Of a DNA stretch of 5,404 nt, positions 1 to 5,404 are shown piece after piece. The stretch comes from Actinomycetes bacterium (GTDB lineage Bacteria > Actinomycetota > Actinomycetes > Actinomycetales > Cellulomonadaceae). The notes below the pieces were generated by a model. It was not told where the DNA came from. It saw only the letters and a list, made by a program, of their open reading frames with translations, and made no database searches. Location: NCBI GenBank assembly GCA_023389545.1, contig JAEWEI010000352.1:1-5404 (forward strand), written 5' to 3'. Within the stretch, counting starts at the first letter, position 1; each line of letters begins with the position of its first letter. The position numbers and the translations under genes are program-made.

Positions 1-617
1 TGGTGGCCGTGAAGCCGAACGTCGTGGGCGAGGTGCTGGACGAGGTGGCGCCCGCGCTGCGCCCGGGCGCCCTCGTGGTCAGCATCGCGGCAGGCCTGCC
101 GATCAGCTTCTACGAGCAGCGGCTGCCTGCGGGCACGGCAGTGGTGCGGGTCATGCCGAACACCCCGGCAGTGGTGGGGCGCGGCGTGAGCGCGATCTCC
201 GCGGGGACGCACGCCGACGCGGACGACCTGGCGCTGGTGCGGCAGATCCTGTCCGCCACGGGAATCGTGGTCGAGGCGCCCGAGAAGGACCTCGACGCCG
301 TCACCGCGATCTCCGGCTCAGGACCGGCGTACGCGTTCTACCTGATCGACGCGATGGCGGAGGCGGGCGTGCTGCTGGGCCTGTCGCGGGACCTCGCGAC
401 GACCCTCGCGGTTGGCACGGTGCAGGGCGCGGCGACCCTCGCGCAGCAGGGCGGGGAGCACCCGGCCATCCTGCGGGAGCGGGTGTCGTCTCCGGGCGGG
501 ACGACAGTCGCGGCAGTGCGAGAGCTCGACGCGCACGGGGTGCGGGCCGCTGTGGTGGCCGCCGCCGAGGCCGCGCGGGACCGCTCGCGCGAGCTCGGCG
601 CCGAGTACGCGGGCTAG
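1..617 (+). CDS. proC: Pyrroline-5-carboxylate reductase, 5'-truncated by window edge
   Basis: This enzyme reduces 1-pyrroline-5-carboxylate to L-proline with NAD(P)H in the cytosol, the final step of proline synthesis. The reading frame is open from base 3 and ends at TAG 615-617, giving 204 visible residues. The family is usually about 270 residues, so roughly 65-70 N-terminal residues, including the Rossmann glycine-rich dinucleotide loop, lie upstream. The GTG at base 3 is an internal Val of the family's AVKP motif, not a start. Visible landmarks, counted from base 3, are AVKP (2-5), the MPNTPA motif (51-56), DAVTAISGSGPAYAF (from 98), which belongs to the C-terminal dimerisation domain, and the family signature SPGGTT (163-168). 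The C-terminus (AAVVAAAEAARDRSRELG) is the expected helix. Nothing visible is broken. It has no functional link to the arabinose genes, and the lacI-type gene starts only 7 bases after its stop. Identity is secure; only the 5' end is unknown. Confidence 0.96.
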   Translation, partial: VAVKPNVVGEVLDEVAPALRPGALVVSIAAGLPISFYEQRLPAGTAVVRVMPNTPAVVGRGVSAISAGTHADADDLALVRQILSATGIVVEAPEKDLDAVTAISGSGPAYAFYLIDAMAEAGVLLGLSRDLATTLAVGTVQGAATLAQQGGEHPAILRERVSSPGGTTVAAVRELDAHGVRAAVVAAAEAARDRSRELGAEYAG

Positions 618-624
618 CCGCACC

Positions 625-1734
625 ATGTCACCGGATCGCCCCCGTCCGCGAGCGTCGGGCGGCTCGCAGTCGTCAGAAGGAACGCCGACGCCCTCGCCCG
701 CTGCGGCCCGCCACCGCCCCCCGGCGATGAGCGACGTCGCGGAGGTCGCTGGCGTCTCGCACCAGACGGTGTCGCGGGTGCTCAACGACCACCCGAGCGT
801 GCGCCCGGAGACGCGCGAGCGGGTCCTGGCGGCGATCAGCGAGCTGGGGTACCGCCGGAACAGCGCCGCGCGGGCGCTGGTGACGCGCCGCTCGGGCACG
901 ATCGGCGTGGTGACGACGGGCTCGTTGCTGTACGGGCCGACGAGCACGTTGGTGGGGCTGGAGGAGGCGGCGCGCGACGCGGGCTACTTCGTGAGCGTGG
1001 CCACGATCAGCGGGTTCGACGCCGCCACGATGCACAGCGCCTTGGAGCACTTCATGGGCCAGGGGGTGGAGGGCATCGTCATCATCGCCCCGCAGGTCGA
1101 GGTGATGCAGGCAGTCGAGGAGTTCGACGCGCCGGTGCCGGTGGTGATGATCAGCTCGGGTGACCAGCCCGAGGCGGTGCGCCTGCACACGGTGTCGGTG
1201 GACCAGGTGGACGGGGCGCGGCAGGTCACGCGGCATCTGCTGGCGGCCGGCCGCGGGGACGTGGCGCATGTGGCGGGACCGCAGGACTGGTTCGACGCGC
1301 AGGACCGGTTGGCGGGTTGGCGTGCGGAGTGCGCGGCGGCGGGGGTGGCGGCGCCGGATCCCATCGAGGCGGACTGGACGGCGGAGCGCGGGTACGCGGT
1401 GGGCCGGGCGATGGTGCGCGAGGGAGCCCCGTCGGCGGTGTTCGCGGCGAATGACCAGCTCGCGCTGGGGTTGCTGCGGGCGTTCTGGGAGGGCGGGCTG
1501 CGGCTGCCGCAGGATGTGGCAGTCGCGGGGTTCGACGATGTCGCGGGCTCGGCGTTCTTCGTGCCGCCGCTGACCACTGTGCGGCAGGACTTCGCGGCGT
1601 TGGGCAGGCTCACCATCGAGGCGTTGACGGCGGCGCTCGAGGGCCGTTCGGTGACGCGGCACACGCTGCCGGCGCAGCTCGTGGTGCGGGCCAGCTCGTG
1701 GCTGTCCGACGCGGCAGGCGAGGGCGCTGGCTGA
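625..1734 (+). CDS. LacI-family transcriptional repressor, probable L-arabinose operon regulator (AraR-like)
   Basis: This is probably a cytoplasmic sugar-responsive repressor of 369 residues. Residues 1-34 form a Pro/Ser/Arg-rich extension not typical of the family. The LacI helix-turn-helix follows: DVAEVAGVSHQTVSRVLN (37-54), with reading-head residues His46-Gln47 where E. coli LacI has Tyr17-Gln18, and the conserved Arg51. The hinge is ARAL, with Leu85 aligning to LacI Leu56, the residue that intercalates at the operator centre. The sugar-binding core follows, with LacI-like motifs: DRLAGW (Arg228), EADW (Trp251), ANDQLALG (Asn276), AGFDD (Asp304) and PPLTTVRQDF (Phe323). It aligns to LacI without gaps from the HTH through the hinge and has no tetramerisation tail. 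ATG 625 is chosen because ATG 727 would begin inside the first HTH helix; neither has a good ribosome binding site. It directly precedes araBDA, with a matching operator in between. LacI-type AraR repressors of araBDA are known in Corynebacterium. The family is certain; the ligand is inferred. Confidence 0.92.
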   Translation: MSPDRPRPRASGGSQSSEGTPTPSPAAARHRPPAMSDVAEVAGVSHQTVSRVLNDHPSVRPETRERVLAAISELGYRRNSAARALVTRRSGTIGVVTTGSLLYGPTSTLVGLEEAARDAGYFVSVATISGFDAATMHSALEHFMGQGVEGIVIIAPQVEVMQAVEEFDAPVPVVMISSGDQPEAVRLHTVSVDQVDGARQVTRHLLAAGRGDVAHVAGPQDWFDAQDRLAGWRAECAAAGVAAPDPIEADWTAERGYAVGRAMVREGAPSAVFAANDQLALGLLRAFWEGGLRLPQDVAVAGFDDVAGSAFFVPPLTTVRQDFAALGRLTIEALTAALEGRSVTRHTLPAQLVVRASSWLSDAAGEGAG

Positions 1735-1746
1735 CCTGCGAGGCCC

Positions 1747-1777
1747 TTGACGAGCACCCTGATGTTAGCGTTAACAT
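1747..1777 (+). promoter_or_regulatory. Probable sigma70-type promoter of araBDA
   Basis: TTGACG at 1747-1752 matches five of six bases of the -35 consensus. TAACAT at 1772-1777 fits the actinobacterial -10 pattern TAnnnT. The spacer is 19 bases, somewhat long. Transcription would start near 1784, leaving a leader of about 107 bases before araB. This is the only AT-rich pocket in the intergenic region, and it begins 12 bases after the stop of the repressor gene. The assignment rests on motif match only; a weaker reading with the -10 at TTAACA (1771-1776) is possible. Confidence 0.6.
1762..1777. promoter_or_regulatory. LacI-family operator overlapping the araB -10 box
   Basis: ATGTTAGCGTTAACAT is a 16-bp palindrome with a single mismatched pair (G1768 against T1771) and a CpG exactly at its centre (1769/1770). 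LacI-family operators are typically such palindromes with central CG, the step pried open by the hinge leucine, and the neighbouring repressor keeps that leucine (Leu85). The site covers the distal spacer and the whole proposed -10 box, so binding should exclude RNA polymerase. I saw no second copy in the window. The sequence is seen directly; binding by the adjacent repressor is inferred. Confidence 0.8.
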
Positions 1778-1781
1778 TGGG

Positions 1782-1849
1782 GTGGCCGCCGGCGTCCGCT
1801 GGTGGCCACGATGCCCGGCGGACGTCAGCGGCTTTCCACACGGAAGGCC
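1782..1849 (+). promoter_or_regulatory. Structured araB mRNA leader with alternative hairpins
   Basis: Three stem-loops can be drawn by hand. Hairpin A pairs 1782-1793 with 1798-1809 (12 pairs, two G-U, tetraloop GTCC). Hairpin B pairs 1791-1802 with 1815-1826 (12 pairs, two G-U, 12-base loop). A and B share 1791-1809 and cannot form together. Hairpin C pairs 1830-1837 with 1842-1849 (8 pairs, one G-U, loop ACAC) and is compatible with either. No run of T follows any of them, so none looks like an intrinsic terminator. Hairpin A would sit at the very 5' end of the predicted transcript. A role in mRNA stability or translation is possible but unproven, since GC-rich DNA forms hairpins by chance. 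Confidence 0.4.
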
Positions 1850-1879
1850 CCGGTCCCCAGGCGACGAAGCTCGACGGAC

Positions 1880-1883
1880 AGGA
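1880..1883 (+). promoter_or_regulatory. araB ribosome binding site
   Basis: AGGA lies 7 bases before ATG 1891. It supports this start over the in-frame TTG at 1747, which would place the promoter and operator inside the coding region. Confidence 0.65.
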
Positions 1884-1890
1884 CAGCGAC

Positions 1891-3612
1891 ATGACGGTGG
1901 ACCCGCAGCGAGCCCTCGTGGTGGGCGTGGATTACGGAACCCTCTCGGGGCGCGCAGTGGTCGTGCGCGTGCACGACGGCGCCGAGCTCGGCTCAGGAGT
2001 GCACGCCTACCCCCACGCGGTCATGGACCAGCAGCTGACGGCAGGCCCCGCCGCCGCGGCCGGGACCCCTGTGGCGCTGGCGCCCGAGTGGGCCCTGCAG
2101 GTCCCGGCCGACTACGTGGACGTGCTCAAGACGGCAGTCCCTGCGGCCCTCGCCGCCGCGCAGGCCGAGCACGGCATCGACGTCAACGACGTGATCGGCA
2201 TCGGCACCGACTTCACCGCCTGCACGATGGTCCCCACCACCGCCGACGGCACCCCGCTGTGCGAGCTCCCGGCCTTCGCCGACCGGCCGCACGCCTACGT
2301 CAAGTTGTGGAAGCACCACGCCGCGCAGTCCCACGCCGACCGGATCAACGCCCTCGCCCATGAGCGCGGCGAGTCGTGGATCAACCGCTACGGCGGCCTC
2401 ATCTCCTCCGAGTGGGAGTTCGCCAAGGGCCTGCAGCTCCTCGAGGAGGACCGCGAGGTCTACGACGCGATGGAGCACTGGGTCGAGGCGGCGGACTGGA
2501 TCGTCTGGCAGCTCGGCGGCCGGTACGTGCGCAACGCCTGCACCGCGGGCTACAAGGGCATCTACCAGGACGGCGAGTACCCGAGCACGGACTTCCTCGC
2601 CGCGCTGAACCCCGAGTTCGCGGGCTTTGTCTCCGAGAAGCTCGAGCACGAGATCGGCCAGCTCGGCGCCGAGGCCGGGCGGCTCACCGCCGAGGCCGCC
2701 GCCTGGACCGGACTGCCCGAGGGCATCGCCGTCGCCGTCGGCAACGTGGACGCGCACGTCACGGCCCCGGCCGCGAACGCCGTCGAGCCCGGCCAGATGG
2801 TGGCGATCATGGGCACCTCGACGTGCCACGTGATGAACGGCGACGAGCTGCACGAGGTCCCGGGCATGTGCGGCGCCGTGGACGGCGGCATCGTCGACGG
2901 GCTGTGGGGCTACGAGGCCGGCCAGAGCGGCGTCGGCGACATCTTCGGCTGGTTCGTCGACAACGGCGTGCCGCCGGCCTACGTCTCGGCCGCCGCCGAG
3001 CGGGGGCTGTCCGTGCACCAGTACCTCACCGAGCTCGCCGCCGAGCAGCAGATCGGCGAGCACGGCCTGGTGGCCCTCGACTGGCACTCGGGCAACCGCT
3101 CGGTGCTGGTGGACCACGAGCTGTCCGGCATCGTCGTCGGGCAGACCCTCGCCACCAAGCCCGAGGACACCTACCGCGCGCTGCTCGAGGCCACGGCCTT
3201 CGGCACCCGCACGATCGTCGAGGCGTTCAACTCATCCGGCGTCCCGGTCACCGAGCTGGTCGTGGCTGGCGGCCTGCTGAAGAACGCGCTGCTCATGCAG
3301 ATCTACGCCGACGTGACGCGCCTGCCGCTCAGCACCATCGCCTCCGACCAGGGCCCCGCGCTCGGCTCCGCGATCCACGCGGCCGTCGCCGCCGGCGCCT
3401 ACCCGGATGTGCGCACCGCCGCCAAGTCGATGGGCAAGCGCACCGTCGCGGCCTACACGCCGATCGAGGAGAACGCGCGGCGCTACGACGCGCTGTTCGC
3501 CGAGTACACGCTGCTGCACGACTACTTCGGCCGTGGCGCGAACGAGGTCATGCACCGGCTCAAGGGCATTCGCCGCGAGGCGCGCGCCGACCGTCTGGGG
3601 GCCGACGCGTGA
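1891..3612 (+). CDS. araB: L-ribulokinase
   Basis: This FGGY-family sugar kinase phosphorylates L-ribulose with ATP to L-ribulose 5-phosphate in the cytosol, the second step of L-arabinose breakdown. It has 573 residues; E. coli AraB has 566. The N-terminal actin-like half begins with the phosphate-loop strand VVGVDYGTLSGRAVVV (10-25, Asp14 and Gly16). It carries GIGTDFTA (103-110), WEFAKG (175-180) and CTAGYKGI (217-224), as in ribulokinases. Asp287 in NVDAHVTAP is the expected catalytic base. The C-terminal FGGY half has the MGTST nucleotide loop (307-311), EATAFGTRTIVEAF and the adenosine motif VVAGGLLKN (457-465). The start at ATG 1891 has an AGGA ribosome site and puts the first beta strand at the usual place. 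It is the first gene of an araBDA operon behind the promoter/operator and overlaps araD by GTGA. The gene is intact. The ribulokinase subfamily is well supported by motifs and context; other FGGY kinases are unlikely. Confidence 0.96.
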   Translation: MTVDPQRALVVGVDYGTLSGRAVVVRVHDGAELGSGVHAYPHAVMDQQLTAGPAAAAGTPVALAPEWALQVPADYVDVLKTAVPAALAAAQAEHGIDVNDVIGIGTDFTACTMVPTTADGTPLCELPAFADRPHAYVKLWKHHAAQSHADRINALAHERGESWINRYGGLISSEWEFAKGLQLLEEDREVYDAMEHWVEAADWIVWQLGGRYVRNACTAGYKGIYQDGEYPSTDFLAALNPEFAGFVSEKLEHEIGQLGAEAGRLTAEAAAWTGLPEGIAVAVGNVDAHVTAPAANAVEPGQMVAIMGTSTCHVMNGDELHEVPGMCGAVDGGIVDGLWGYEAGQSGVGDIFGWFVDNGVPPAYVSAAAERGLSVHQYLTELAAEQQIGEHGLVALDWHSGNRSVLVDHELSGIVVGQTLATKPEDTYRALLEATAFGTRTIVEAFNSSGVPVTELVVAGGLLKNALLMQIYADVTRLPLSTIASDQGPALGSAIHAAVAAGAYPDVRTAAKSMGKRTVAAYTPIEENARRYDALFAEYTLLHDYFGRGANEVMHRLKGIRREARADRLGADA

Positions 3613-4295
3613 GCGGGCTGACGGAGTTCTCCGCCGAGGTCCAGGCCGAGGTCGCGCGAGTCCGGCGGGTCGTCTCCGCGCTGCACGCCGAGCTGCCCCG
3701 CTGGGGCCTGGTGGTGTGGACCGCGGGCAACGTCTCCCAGCGGGTGGCCGGCGCCGACCTGTTCGTCATCAAGCCCTCGGGCGTGACGTATGACGAGCTG
3801 ACCCCGGAGTCGATGGTCGTGTGCGACCTCGACGGGAACCTGGTGGACGGGGACCGCTCGCCGTCCTCGGACACCGCGGCGCACGCCTACGTGTACCGGA
3901 ACATGCCCGAGGTCGGAGGCGTGGTGCACACGCACTCGACTTACGCCACGGCCTGGGCCGCGCGCGCCGAGCCGGTGCCGTGCGTGCTGACGATGATGGC
4001 CGACGAGTTCGGCGGGGACATCCCCATCGGCCCGTTCGCGCTGATCGGCGACGACTCGATCGGCCAGGGCATCGTCGAGACGCTCAAGGGCTCCCGCAGC
4101 CCGGCCGTGCTGATGCGCAACCACGGGCCGTTCACCATCGGCAAGGACGCGAAGGCCGCCGTGAAGGCCGCGGTCATGGTCGAGGAGGTGGCCCGCACAG
4201 TGCACATCTCGCGTCAGCTCGGCGAGCCGCTGCCTATCGCCCAGGAGCACATCGACTCGCTGTACGACAGGTACCAGAACGTCTACGGGCGCTGA
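3609..4295 (+). CDS. araD: L-ribulose-5-phosphate 4-epimerase
   Basis: This class II aldolase-fold, metal-dependent epimerase converts L-ribulose 5-phosphate to D-xylulose 5-phosphate by retro-aldol cleavage, linking arabinose to the pentose phosphate pathway. It has 228 residues; E. coli AraD has 231. Visible family features are GNVS (40-43), the phosphate-binding KPSGV (55-59) and SSDT (86-89, Asp88). The metal ligands are His107 and His109 in VVHTHS and His172 in NHGPF. Asp132 in MADEF and Tyr226 in the C-terminal VYGR motif match E. coli catalytic Asp120 and Tyr229. The GTG start at 3609 overlaps the araB stop (GTGA) and gives the family's normal length. The only purine-rich upstream stretch is the G run near 3596-3600, so translational coupling to araB is likely. 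UlaF/SgbE paralogues catalyse the same reaction, but the neighbours point to AraD. A 51-base gap leads to araA. Confidence 0.96.
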   Translation: MSGLTEFSAEVQAEVARVRRVVSALHAELPRWGLVVWTAGNVSQRVAGADLFVIKPSGVTYDELTPESMVVCDLDGNLVDGDRSPSSDTAAHAYVYRNMPEVGGVVHTHSTYATAWAARAEPVPCVLTMMADEFGGDIPIGPFALIGDDSIGQGIVETLKGSRSPAVLMRNHGPFTIGKDAKAAVKAAVMVEEVARTVHISRQLGEPLPIAQEHIDSLYDRYQNVYGR

Positions 4296-4334
4296 GCCCA
4301 GCACCACCCAGCTCGACCCCGCACCACGAGACCC

Positions 4335-4339
4335 AGGAG
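4335..4339 (+). promoter_or_regulatory. araA ribosome binding site
   Basis: AGGAG lies 7 bases upstream of ATG 4347 in the 51-base araD-araA gap. It is the strongest ribosome site in the window and fixes the araA start. The rest of the gap shows no promoter or terminator, so araA is probably read from the araB promoter. Confidence 0.8.
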
Positions 4340-4346
4340 CATCCGC

Positions 4347-5404
4347 ATGAGCAAGCCGTACGCAGACCGCGAGGTCTGGTTCCTCACCGGCAGCCAGGAC
4401 CTGTACGGCGAGGAGACCCTGCGCCAGGTCGCCGAGCAGTCGCAGGAGATCGCCCGCGCGCTGGACGCGTCCTCGGACGTGCCGGTGAACGTCGTGTGGA
4501 AGCCGGTGCTCAAGGACTCGGCGTCGATCCGCCGCGCGGCGCTCGACGCGAACTCCGACGACAAGGTCATCGGCGTCATCGCGTGGATGCACACGTTCTC
4601 CCCGGCGAAGATGTGGATCGCGGGCCTGGACGCGCTGCGCACGCCGCTGCTGCACCTGCACACGCAGGCCAACGTCGAGCTGCCGTGGGACAGCATCGAC
4701 ATGGACTTCATGAACCTCAACCAGGCCGCGCATGGCGACCGCGAGTTCGGGTACATCCAGTCGCGCCTGGGGGTGGCGCGCAAGACGGTGGTGGGGCACC
4801 ACTCGAACCCCGTGGTCGCGCAGTCGATCGGCACGTGGGTGCGGGCCGCCGCGGGCTGGGCCACGATGCACGACACGCGCCTGGCGCGGTTCGGCGACAA
4901 CATGCGCAACGTCGCGGTGACCGAGGGCGACAAGACCGAGGCGGAACTGCGGTTCGGCGTCTCGGTGAACACGTGGGCCGTGAACGAGCTCGTCGAGGCC
5001 GTCGAGGCTGTCGCCGACGCGGATGTCGACGCGCTCGTGGCGGAGTACGAGGAGCTGTACGACGTCGTCCCCGAGCTGCGCAAGGGCGGTGAGCGCCACG
5101 AGTCGCTGCGTTACGGCGCCCGTCAGGAGCTCGCGCTGCTGGCGTTCCTGGGCGAGCTGGGCGCCACGGCGTTCACGACCAACTTCGAGGACCTGGGCGC
5201 GCTGCGCCAACTCCCGGGCCTGGCCGTGCAGCGGCTGATGGCGCAGGGCTACGGCTTCGGCGCCGAGGGCGACTGGAAGACGGCGCTGCTGGTGCGGGCC
5301 GCGAAGGTCATGGGCGAGGGGCTGCCCGGCGGCGCGTCGCTCATGGAGGACTACACCTACAACATGGTGCCCGGCGCGGAGAAGATCCTCGGCGCGCACA
5401 TGCT
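4347..5404 (+). CDS. araA: L-arabinose isomerase, 3'-truncated by window edge
   Basis: This enzyme interconverts L-arabinose and L-ribulose in the cytosol, the first step of the pathway, using a divalent metal, usually Mn2+. The frame is open from ATG 4347 to the window end: 352 complete codons of a protein that is usually about 500 residues, so roughly 150 C-terminal residues are missing. The N-terminus [20 protein letters not shown] is the family hallmark. It is followed by [54 protein letters not shown] and [10 protein letters not shown]. The catalytic glutamates are Glu307 (AEGDWKTA) and Glu334 (MEDYTY), and His351 (GAHM) is the first metal-binding histidine. The spacing matches E. coli Glu306/Glu333/His350. 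The second metal histidine (E. coli His450) lies beyond the window. The AGGAG ribosome site decides the start. It is the third gene of the operon, after araB and araD. No frameshift is seen in the visible part. Confidence 0.97.
   Translation, partial: MSKPYADREVWFLTGSQDLYGEETLRQVAEQSQEIARALDASSDVPVNVVWKPVLKDSASIRRAALDANSDDKVIGVIAWMHTFSPAKMWIAGLDALRTPLLHLHTQANVELPWDSIDMDFMNLNQAAHGDREFGYIQSRLGVARKTVVGHHSNPVVAQSIGTWVRAAAGWATMHDTRLARFGDNMRNVAVTEGDKTEAELRFGVSVNTWAVNELVEAVEAVADADVDALVAEYEELYDVVPELRKGGERHESLRYGARQELALLAFLGELGATAFTTNFEDLGALRQLPGLAVQRLMAQGYGFGAEGDWKTALLVRAAKVMGEGLPGGASLMEDYTYNMVPGAEKILGAHM

Noticed and set aside
412..624. In-frame upstream extension of the repressor into proC from a GTG at 412
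   Set aside because: The extension is Arg/Ser-rich shadow sequence of the conserved proC end, so the overlap of over 200 bases would be non-functional. ATG 625 lies just after the proC stop.
1735..1850. Terminator between the repressor gene and araB
   Set aside because: The only stems (1782-1849) are not followed by a T tract and lie downstream of the proposed promoter. Nothing terminator-like lies between 1735 and 1761, so some read-through from the repressor gene is possible.
1747..1890. In-frame N-terminal extension of araB from TTG at 1747
   Set aside because: It would place the -35 box, operator and leader hairpins inside the coding region and has no family counterpart. ATG 1891 has AGGA at proper spacing and gives the normal length.
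673..1892. Two long - strand open frames opposite the repressor gene
   Set aside because: Both are composition-driven shadows antisense to a well-conserved LacI-family gene, with no recognisable domain or ribosome site.
2376..3608. Long open frame upstream of and in phase with araD
   Set aside because: This is Arg-rich out-of-frame reading of araB. araD homology begins only at GTG 3609.
3522..5399. A 625-codon open frame on the - strand opposite araD and araA
   Set aside because: It lies antisense to two clearly conserved genes. Its product is Arg/His/Val-rich low-complexity sequence typical of the complement of GC-biased coding DNA, and it matches no family I recognise.

Overview
The window is very GC-rich, with G or C in almost every third codon position. 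It reads as chromosomal DNA of a high-GC actinobacterium. A plant-polysaccharide-degrading genus of the Micrococcales (Cellulomonas-like) is plausible, but that placement is inferred from composition, gene order and family resemblance only. All five genes lie on the + strand, tightly packed. I see no RNA gene, CRISPR array, insertion sequence, attachment site or mobile-element signature.

Layout. Positions 1-617 hold the 3' three-quarters of proC (pyrroline-5-carboxylate reductase, last step of proline synthesis), cut by the window start. Seven bases later, 625-1734 encodes a LacI-family repressor very like E. coli LacI in its DNA-reading head and part of its sugar pocket. The 156-base gap 1735-1890 is the main control region. 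It holds a -35/-10 pair, a 16-bp near-perfect palindrome with a central CpG lying on the -10 box, and a structured leader with two mutually exclusive 12-bp hairpins plus a third small hairpin. Then come araB (1891-3612, L-ribulokinase), araD (3609-4295, L-ribulose-5-phosphate 4-epimerase, overlapping araB by 4 bases) and araA (from 4347, L-arabinose isomerase, cut by the window end after its first metal-binding histidine).

How it works together. AraA turns L-arabinose into L-ribulose, AraB phosphorylates it, and AraD epimerises the product to D-xylulose 5-phosphate, which enters the pentose phosphate pathway. The adjacent LacI-type protein is the likely local repressor (AraR-like). It should sit on the palindrome, block RNA polymerase, and leave when L-arabinose or a related sugar binds. 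No transporter or arabinosidase gene lies in the window.

Novelty. This is a recognisable, conventional arabinose operon, and I do not see a new biological system. The points worth a second look are the operator/promoter overlap, the alternative hairpins of the araB leader, the repressor's altered O6-side sugar contacts, and the repressor's position directly behind proC.
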